Source: Setoptus koraiensis (taxonomy: Eukaryota > Arthropoda). From it: a stretch of 64,000 bases of DNA. The translations under genes and the position numbers were made by a program. This document shows, piece by piece, positions 56,301 through 64,000 of the stretch (the stretch's first letter is position 1; every line of letters starts with the position of its first letter). Under the pieces are notes generated by a model. That model ran no database searches and was not told the DNA's origin. It worked only from the letters and a program-made list of their open reading frames with translations. The stretch covers positions 2,356,001 to 2,420,000 of the forward strand of contig CM106586.1 of assembly GCA_048013815.1 (NCBI GenBank). Reading direction: 5' to 3'.

Positions 56301-58409
56301 CTGTCTGGTTGTTCACAAGTGGAAACGGATAGCTTCAATCAACTGTGAAAAATGGAGCAGATATTTGAATTTAGCAAAGCAAGCAGCAATAAAATGGCTG
56401 GCAGACTCATTGAATAGTGTCTAACAATAGTTAAAGCTACCCGATTGGCAGCTGACCTTTCCACCAAATCTCATCTGTGGCACAAGATGAGCCAGTCATC
56501 TAGATAATGCAGATAATATTGCATAACAAATAAAAAAATAGATATCCCATGTGTCAGCAAGTGATTACACCATACCGACGACCTAGGCCTAGAAACGAGT
56601 GGTGATATAGCGAGTTATCTCTCTCTCTCTCTCTCTCTGTGTCTGCACATCACAACATGCATTGGTGGGACACCTAGTGAGCTTTCTAGCAATCAAAACG
56701 AGCTCTCTAACGAGGCCTGCTAAACTGTTTTGACTGTATTGACCTAACGTTCGAGTTAATCTGCACTGACACCATCAAATTCTATAGATACCAACAGACT
56801 ATGCTAGATTGAGTAATAATACACTACCTAAGGACGAGCGATTGCTTAATTAAAGACACTAACCTTTCTACCGTAACGGTAGATCAATGTTGCATGTTGA
56901 CGTCAAGCAGACGGCTCTACAAAGTTTGTAGTTGCTGGCCCACGCCAATCGAAAGTCAGTTGTTTGTTACCGTTGGCTAATAATAACAGACTAGCAACTG
57001 TTAATTGTGCAAAGGTGCCCAGGTGATATGCTGACCTCGGGGTGTATCGCTGACCGTAGATTTATTTCCAAGAATGTTTCAAAAAGGCGCGCACAACTGG
57101 CTTGTTGAAACGCACGAGCGCAAGGATTAGAGGCTGAGGAGGAGGCGGATAGGAAAAGAGACTAATCTGTTTATTATTTGAGGATTGTGAGTGTGTTGTT
57201 TTGAACAAGTGATATACAGTTTATAGAGTAAACGCTGATACGCTAGCAGCAATGGTACTTAACTTTGCAAATAGTGTCATAATGGCACCACCAAATGCTT
57301 GGCGAGCTTGTCCTGTGTTGGCGTGGTTCTATTATGACAGAGTGGCAGACGGAGTGGCGCTAAGCCATCATGCGGTCTCGCGGCGAATAAATAAGCTGTG
57401 TGAGGAGCTACCTTGGCAAGACATCGTTGATTACTTTGCATTCTACACGTTAGCAAGTTTAGCTTTCACTGTGACTAGAGTCACTAGAGTGAGAAATCAA
57501 ATTGTAGACAGCAAACAGGGATTTAATTCATTTGTGCATTGCTCACTCGCAGTATTAGGGAGAGGGAGAGTCCGGCGCTGATACAGATCACAAGATGAGA
57601 GGAAGAGATAAGAAGACGATAAACTGTTGGATAAGAGAATGGAATTGAAATACCCTTCAGTGCTAGTCAGTCGAGCGTGGCATACACACACACACAAAGA
57701 GAGGGCAGCCTTGCCGCGGTGCAACAACTTGCTGTCTGCAGTTTGCAAGATATATAGTTGCCAGCCTCGAATAGATGAGTTGTGGTTTGTCTTGTTACAC
57801 CAGTTGCGGCGCTACAGTCGGCATTTGTGTGTCATGGTGGCCGTGGTTGCTATATGCGCGCCATCCCGGTTGGCCGTTATGGTGCGCAAAAATTGGGCGA
57901 CCATCGCGCTGCACAAAGATGGTGCACGAGACAGTGATGATCGCATCATGAGGACCATGACGACGACCATCATCATCGAACATGGTCGCCGGCTTGCATC
58001 ATTGAGAGCGTGGGCATGTGTGTATAAACATGATATAGACAACAATTACACAGATTCACAAGTATGCAGATTTGTGGCCGAGTGCACCGGACCTTCGCTG
58101 CTGTGTGTGTCGCAGTGTCGAATTTTCGAAAAGGCATGCGACGAAGTGGTTAGCAGGAATTAAAGCGAGTAAACAGCATAATTGTTGGAAAGTTGTTTCT
58201 GCCGTTGTTTCGGCCGCTGCCGCTGTTGTCTCGGTCGGCGCGTTGTTGTTGGTGCTGCCGCGGTTGTTGTTGTTGTGCCAATGGGGCCAAAGGCAGAAAG
58301 GCACTCACACGCTAGACTAGCGACAAACAGACAGACAGTCGCACAGACGCACAAACGCACATGTGTTCTATGGTCCATGCTTTTGATTGTTGTGCGTGCG
58401 TGTGTAAGC

Positions 58410-58434
58410 GTGTGTGTGTGTGTGTGTGTGTGTG
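58410..58434. repeat. GT microsatellite
   Basis: Uninterrupted GT units, flanked by decayed GTGC units. Confidence 0.9.
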
Positions 58435-59216
58435 CGTTCACCATGATGCTGCTATGGTGTGTGCGTGTGTTGCCTAGGACCATCTTCTCTCTATCGCGCG
58501 GCGCACACATGGAATCAAATAAAAATCTCGCTTGCCTGCTAATGTGCGGGTGTGCGGCTGCTGCTGTTGCTATCACATTCATTTATCACCATACTACCAC
58601 CACTACTGTATTAGCAGTGTATTAGTACTACTGTAGTGTGTATAACAAATCTAGTAAAGCTAGTATTGCCATCTTGCTGCCGATGATTTGCCATTGGTTT
58701 ACACTGTATGGTGTATTGGATACAGTAGATTAGAACAACCGCCTATGAGTAGGACGACAACGACGATCATTGCCGCATGAGAGAGCCTTAACAAGACAAC
58801 AACCATAATGCTTTCGTTGAATCAACACCATCGCCCAGACGCACTGGCCAACCTACCACGATCGTCTAATTAATCTCTCTCTCCCTCTCACACACTCTCT
58901 CTCACTCTAACAAGCACACATTTTGTAACAACTCGACAGTGTGTTACAATTCGATAGACCCCGACTATTATTATTATCATCATCTTTATTGCTAATGCAT
59001 TATCATTATTGTATTGATATATAGATTATAAGATCAGACAAATTAGTTATTAGTTGGCCTACCCAACCAGGTTATAATTATTATCACACGTACGGTATTA
59101 GACGACACACAACTCACCATTAGACACTTGCCTGCTTTAGACACGCCACCTATTATATCACATATTATTATTATTATATCGAGACAACAGACGAACCAAA
59201 TCACCAATAGCCAGCT

Positions 59217-62200
59217 ATGGTGAACAACAGCGAACAAGAGTTCATATTTGTGCACGACACTGCCTTCAATGTTGTTATCCAAGCACCAAACTTGGAACCC
59301 TTCGAAATTCAAGTCAGCTCCACCGAGCTTGTCCAGGAAATCCATCACTTGCTCATGGACAGAGAGGACACATGCCATAGGACGTGCTTTTCCTTGCAAC
59401 TTGACAATGTCACTCTAGACAATTTTGCCGAACTTAAAAACATCGAGGGCCTCGCTGAGGGATCCATTATCAAAGTTGTCGAAGAACCATACACTGTCAG
59501 GGAGGCCAGAATTCATTTGAGGCACGTTAGGGATCTTACTAAATCACTAGACTCCAATGATGCTTACAATGGACTAGATTGTCATTCGTTGTCATTCTTA
59601 AACACTATAACACGAGGTGATGTTATGTGTGATAGAAAAACAAATCTTAAAAACAATTGCATCGATTGTACACCGCCAGACTATATATTACCCGGATGTA
59701 AGGAACGCCTTTTGAAGCCATTACATCCTATAAATGATATTGAAAAAGTTCCTACCTCATTGAAAGTATTAACCGCAAGCGGATGGAATCCGCCGCCTGG
59801 TTACAGAAAATTGCATGGCGATCTCATTTACATACATGTTGTTACAAATGAGGACAAAAGACTTAATATTACTAGCTCAACTAAGGGATTCTTTCTAAAT
59901 CAATCCACTGAAGAGGATTATGATCCTACGCCCGCCTCACCAAAAATTATCTATCATTCGTTAATAGATTTGCTAAATGCACAAAGTCCCTCATTTAAAC
60001 GTAATTTTGCTCAAATACAAAGAAAACGACACCAGAAACACCCGTTCGAGCGTGTTGCAACACCATATCAAATCTATAGCTGGTGCGCCATACCAATGGA
60101 ACATAGCATCGATTCTATTCGTGCTGAAGATACTTTCTCTTCTAAGCTTGGATATGAAGAGAATATACCTGGTCAAACGCGTGATTGGAACGAGGAATTA
60201 CAAACTACTAGAGAATTGCCTAGAAAAACTCTTCCAGAGAGACTATTACGAGAGAGAGCTATATTTAAAGTTCATTCGGATTTTGTTGCAGCCGCCACTA
60301 GGGGTGCAATGGCCGTAATTGACGGAAATGTTATGGCTATTAATCCTGGCGAGGACACCAAAATGCAAATGTTCATCTGGAATAGCATCTTTTTCAGTTT
60401 AGGTTTTGATGTTCGGGACCATTACAAGGAACTTGGTGGAGACGCAGCTGCCTTTGCCGCGCCTATCAACGATCTACAAGGAGTCAAGGCTTATTCCACT
60501 GTGGATGTCGAGGGTTTGTACACATTGGGAACTGTAGTAATCGATTATCATGGCTTTAGGGTGACAGCTCAAAGTATTATACCGGGGATTCTGGAACGCG
60601 AACAAGAACAGTCTGTTATTTATGGATCCGTTGACTTTGGGCAGACAGTTATGTCGCACCCAAAGTACTTAGAGTTATTAGCAAAAGCAGCTACCATACT
60701 AAAAATATCTCCACACAAAGTGATAAACGAAAAGGATGAGGAAGTAGAGTTGTGCTCATCTGTGGAGTGTAAAGGTATAATAGGAAATGATGGGAGACAT
60801 TATATACTGGACCTACTCCGTACCTTCCCCCCGGATGTCAACTATTTAACTATCGAAGGTGAGGAACTCAGCAAGGAGGTCCAAGCTTTGGATTATCCTA
60901 AAAAATTTAAACATAAACTGTGTTGCCTTCGCCAGGAATTAATCGATGCATTTTGTGAGCACAAGGATCTAAACGAACAGGATGCAAGATTCAATCCAGA
61001 TGTATTTTCTGAGGGTGTGAAACATCAAAAATCTGATGTAGAACTATTAAAAAAGGAGAGGCAATTAGTGAAGGATGCTGCGGAGTTTCTACTTACGAAT
61101 CAAATAACTGGTTTCATCAGAGATTGTCTCGACCACGCATCCGCACCTCTGGACGGCTTGATGTTATCTGAGGCATTGCATAATCGAGGTATAAATATCA
61201 GATACTTGGGACGTATAACAGAATTGTTTTCTCGAGTTAGACCTCTCAGTTATCTGTACGCAATATCCACAATGGAATTGATAAGTCGTGCAGCCAAGCA
61301 TGTTTACTGTAACTATATTCAGGACGTCGATACTATGAATCTTGCTGCGGCGATTAGTCATTTTTTGAATTGCTATTTATCAACATGTAGCAATATTACC
61401 GCATTGGCTAACAATGACCACGCACCTGTTGATGAAACTGTTAATCATAATCTGAAGAAACTTACTTCCAGGCGAAAGGGTAAGAGGAAGCGTCGTGATC
61501 TCCATATGAATCATCAAAATAATGATTGGATGCAGACCACTCCTAAGTCTTTGTGGAACAGTATACTATCCGAATTAGATAGCTACTACAGTTACCAATT
61601 GACATCTTCTAGCCTAGACCAAGTGATTGATGAACATCGCCTCCATAGATTAGCATTTCTTCGATTGTTCTGTGCTAAAACTGGTATTCAAATATTATTA
61701 AGAGAGTACCTCTTCGACAACAAATCCCGTCCAACATTTACTGAAGATGATATCCTCAACATATTTCCAATAGTAAAACACATAGATCCTCGTGCAACAG
61801 ACGCTTATAACTTCTACACTGCTGGCCAATCGAAAATACAAAGTGGACTTCTAAAGGATGGACATGAGCTCATTTGTGAAGCTTTAAATTTACTTAATCA
61901 TGTCTTTGGGCCTATGCATCCTACTATTGCTCAATGCCTACGCATGGTTGCACGTTTAAACTATATCATGGGCGATCAATATGAGGCTATGGCCTACCAA
62001 CAAAAGGCTGTGCTCATGAGCGAGAAAGTGAATGGAATTGAGCATCCGCAAACTATCACAGAATATACTCACTTAGCTCTATATTGTTTCGCAAATGGAC
62101 AAGTGACAACTGCTCTCAAGTTACTCTATCGTGCACGATACTTATTGCTGCTAGTATGCGGCGAAAACCACCCTGAAATGGCCGTTTTAGATGTAAGTAT

Positions 62201-62710
62201 ACGAATCTACGAAATTCAGGAAATATTTCTACCAAGCCACGCTTGATTCTCATTGTCGTTCTTCCCATCTATATCGTACAGAGCAACATTGGCCTGATAC
62301 TTCATGCTGTTTGTGAGTACGATTTATCGTTCAGATTCCTGAAGAATGCCTTGAAGCTGAATATTGATTTCTATGGACCGAAGAGTATGAAAGTAGCCGT
62401 CAATTATCACTTGGTTGCACGAACTCAATCTTGCACTGGGGACTTCCGAGGTGCATTGCAAAACGAAAAAGAAACCTATGCCATATATCGACAGACTTTG
62501 GGCCCTGAGCATGAGAAGACCAAGGAGAGCTCTGAGTGCTTGCGCCATCTTACTGCACAGGCGGTGGTTTTAGCCAGAAAACTCAATGATATGCATCAAG
62601 GAAACACAAACCCATTCATACCGCCCATAAACATTCAAAGGCCTTCAATGAGCTCAGTTCTTGAGATGCTTAATATTATCAATGGTATATTGTATCTTCC
62701 CGTATCATAG
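59217..62710 (+). CDS. clu: Clustered mitochondria protein (clueless/CLUH)
   Basis: Two coding exons, 59217-62192 and 62282-62710; the 89-bp intron has GTAAGT and a TACAG acceptor in phase 0; the product is 1134 aa. This cytosolic RNA-binding protein gathers and controls mRNAs for nuclear-encoded mitochondrial proteins, and its loss makes mitochondria cluster. Visible parts are: the ubiquitin-like Clu N-domain (about 12-90, with [20 protein letters not shown] and [18 protein letters not shown]); the Clu domain (about 275-545, from [14 protein letters not shown] to [13 protein letters not shown]); the central region with [20 protein letters not shown] (about 640-665); a basic linker ([15 protein letters not shown]); and TPR-like repeats across the intron (about 861-1090, ending [11 protein letters not shown] and [18 protein letters not shown]). 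The stop comes directly after the conserved [18 protein letters not shown], so the C-terminal extension of fly and human proteins is absent, and the N-terminal leader is short. Confidence 0.97.
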
Positions 62711-63344
62711 ATTCAACAAACAGTTGCCGAATCAAATTCTCTTCCGGGCCCAGGATTAATCGTGTTGATCAATATATCAGAAAACTATTCGTAACAAGCT
62801 TAAGCTCTCAAAATTTATTTTCGACATACCTCAAGACCTAGATCTACAATAATATATTTCTTTTGAATTTCGGAGAAACTATTTACACACAATCACACAC
62901 AGAACTAAGCAAATTTCTAGTTAAGAGTAGAAAGATTTATAAATGTATATAAATACGCATATACATCAAGATAGAAAGGTATCATATGGCATTAGTGTTT
63001 GTTAGTCCCAAGTTAGTTCTGAGGAAAATTGATAGATTTAAATTAAAGATTTATACAAGTTAGAATCAGTTTATATATCATAGATTAGAGCCTTTGTTAG
63101 TCAACTAGCATTGATTAATCCTTCTCTGTTCGCCCAAAAGGCATAATTATAACTTGTTATTTGTTTTTGGCAAGGTGCCAATACTTTCTATTCGCAGGAA
63201 TGCCTAGTTCACTTTAGCGTTTAGAGTACTATAGAGTATACAAGCAACAATTGAGCTCCATATAGTCTGCGTATCTCGTCTGGTAAAATCTTGGAGTCCA
63301 CCGTTATACAATGGTATTCGACTTGTTACATCTAGTTATTATGC
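62711..63344 (+). other. 3' UTR of clu
   Basis: AT-rich and noncoding, between the stop and the AATAAA at 63345. The frame after the stop stays open for 27 more codons before a TAA, but these do not resemble the C-terminus of other Clu proteins as far as I can recall. Confidence 0.55.
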
Positions 63345-63350
63345 AATAAA
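63345..63350 (+). terminator. Poly(A) signal of clu
   Basis: AATAAA, 55 bases before the ATG of the next gene. It is the only canonical hexamer I see between the two genes. Confidence 0.55.
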
Positions 63351-63377
63351 TATTAGATACCTTGATAGTGTCCAAAA

Positions 63378-63389
63378 ATGAAACTATAG
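63378..63389 (+). other. Minimal uORF before the glutamate receptor
   Basis: ATG AAA CTA TAG, ending 15 bases before the receptor start. If the leader begins upstream of it, this could lower translation of the receptor. Confidence 0.35.
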
Positions 63390-63404
63390 TTATTATACAT
63401 CGAA

Positions 63405-64000
63405 ATGATACCAACTCAATATTTCGCACTGGTCTCTATAGTAGCGGCGCTGCCTCTTCATGCATTGCCATTGGACGTGGAGGAAATAAAAATAGGTGCC
63501 ATTATGAAAGATGAATCCCTGAAGGAATCTTTAGACAGAGCTATCGCCAGAGTCAATGCAGATTCCTCCGTTTTGTTTGGCATAAAATTGATTTCAATCG
63601 TGGAATTCATAGATTCGGAGAATAGTTATCAAGCTTCTAAAGCAGGTGAGTGGAATCCTTTTTTAATCGACCTATTATTATTCTTCTGAATGACATGCTT
63701 TAGCAATGTTATATTCCTTGATCAATTTCTTGATTTTTTTATTTAATTGCAGTTTGCAAACTACTCGAACAGCGTGTTTGGGCAGTTATTGGGCCTCAAT
63801 CAATGCAACTGACTCCAATTATCCAGGCAATAACAGCCAATTATCATATACCTTTTATATCGATTGATTGGCAGCCTTTCTCGGTTTACCAAGGCGAAAA
63901 TTCTTCCACTTCTGCAAGTTCTCCTCGGCGCCAATCCTCAAGACAGATGGCTTATGATTCGATGATAGGATTGTCACATATGTCGGCAATACAGAATTTC
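63405..64000 (+). CDS. Ionotropic glutamate receptor, kainate/AMPA type, 5' part
   Basis: The first two coding exons are 63405-63645 and 63753 to beyond the window edge. The 107-bp intron has G|GTGAGT and a TTGCAG acceptor in phase 1. Residues 1-22 are a signal peptide (MIPTQYFALVSIVAALPLHA), followed by the start of the amino-terminal (LIVBP-like) domain: IKIGAIMKDESLKESLDRAI, then VCKLLEQRVWAVIGPQSMQL and ITANYHIPFISIDWQPF. The pattern V-C-x-L-L-x-x-x-V-x-A-V-I-G-P is typical of metazoan kainate and AMPA receptor amino-terminal domains. The family makes tetrameric glutamate-gated cation channels at synapses. The subtype cannot be decided because the ligand-binding and pore regions are outside the window. 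A Ser-rich insert (SSTSASSPRRQSSRQ) follows, which I would not expect in vertebrate homologues. Confidence 0.88.

Larger units (their letters stand above)
51566..59216. other. Intergenic upstream of clu
   Basis: No coding exon is supported. The content is a TC tract (52077-52112), an AACTGTTA-type motif cluster (53141-53310), repeats with an 18-bp palindrome (56240-56300), a short TC tract (56618-56639) and a GT tract (58410-58434). The 500 bases before 59217 are AT-rich and A/C-skewed, consistent with the clu leader. Confidence 0.45.

Noticed and set aside
57252-57581. 109-codon plus-strand frame with balanced amino-acid make-up
   Set aside because: It has no recognisable domain, signal peptide or splice signals. 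Frames of this length are common by chance in this stop-poor DNA.
1-64000. tRNA, rRNA, CRISPR array or virus-derived coding sequence
   Set aside because: I scanned for tRNA B-box-like words, long conserved rRNA runs, spaced direct repeats and recognisable integrase, polymerase or capsid motifs, and saw none I could support.

Overview
The window is eukaryotic, almost certainly arthropod. It has spliced genes with GT-AG introns, a clueless/CLUH gene, a Kekkon-type LRR-Ig membrane protein and an ionotropic glutamate receptor. The mostly short introns (about 90-150 bp, one of about 700 bp), long exons and abundant triplet and dinucleotide repeats would fit a small-genome arthropod such as a mite, but the sequence alone does not fix the lineage. 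A run of exactly 500 N (46154-46653) is a scaffold gap, so distances across it are not reliable.

Region 1 (1 to about 20.1 kb) holds no gene I can support. It is GGCC-rich, stop-poor sequence full of CAA/GTT-type triplet arrays, CA/GT microsatellites and short tandem repeats, which create many meaningless open frames.

Region 2 (about 20.1-39.8 kb) is a cluster of unrecognised genes for signal-bearing or membrane-anchored, low-complexity proteins. On the minus strand are: a small secreted-protein first exon (20785-20956); a 179-aa basic/acidic membrane protein (22437-22976); a two-exon secreted acidic protein with a basic His/Gly/Lys tail (25540-27319); and a 1614-aa disordered protein in one exon (32468-37312). 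On the plus strand is a His/Lys/Gly-rich small protein with its own TATA box and poly(A) signal (38981-39442). The 25.6-kb tail exon and the 39-kb protein share a motif, M-x-A-x-S-x-K-K-G-S-[FY]. This suggests a local family, perhaps cuticular or extracellular-matrix.

Region 3 (about 39.8-64 kb) is more AT-rich and carries three conserved genes, all on the plus strand: the Kekkon-like receptor (43596-45915), clu (59217-62710) and the start of a kainate/AMPA-type glutamate receptor (63405 to past the window end). Only about 55 bases separate the last poly(A) signal after clu from the receptor ATG. The 13 kb between the Kekkon-like gene and clu contain the gap, microsatellites and several hairpins, one of which resembles a microRNA precursor (48715-48783). 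I recognise no transposon or virus-derived protein anywhere in the window.
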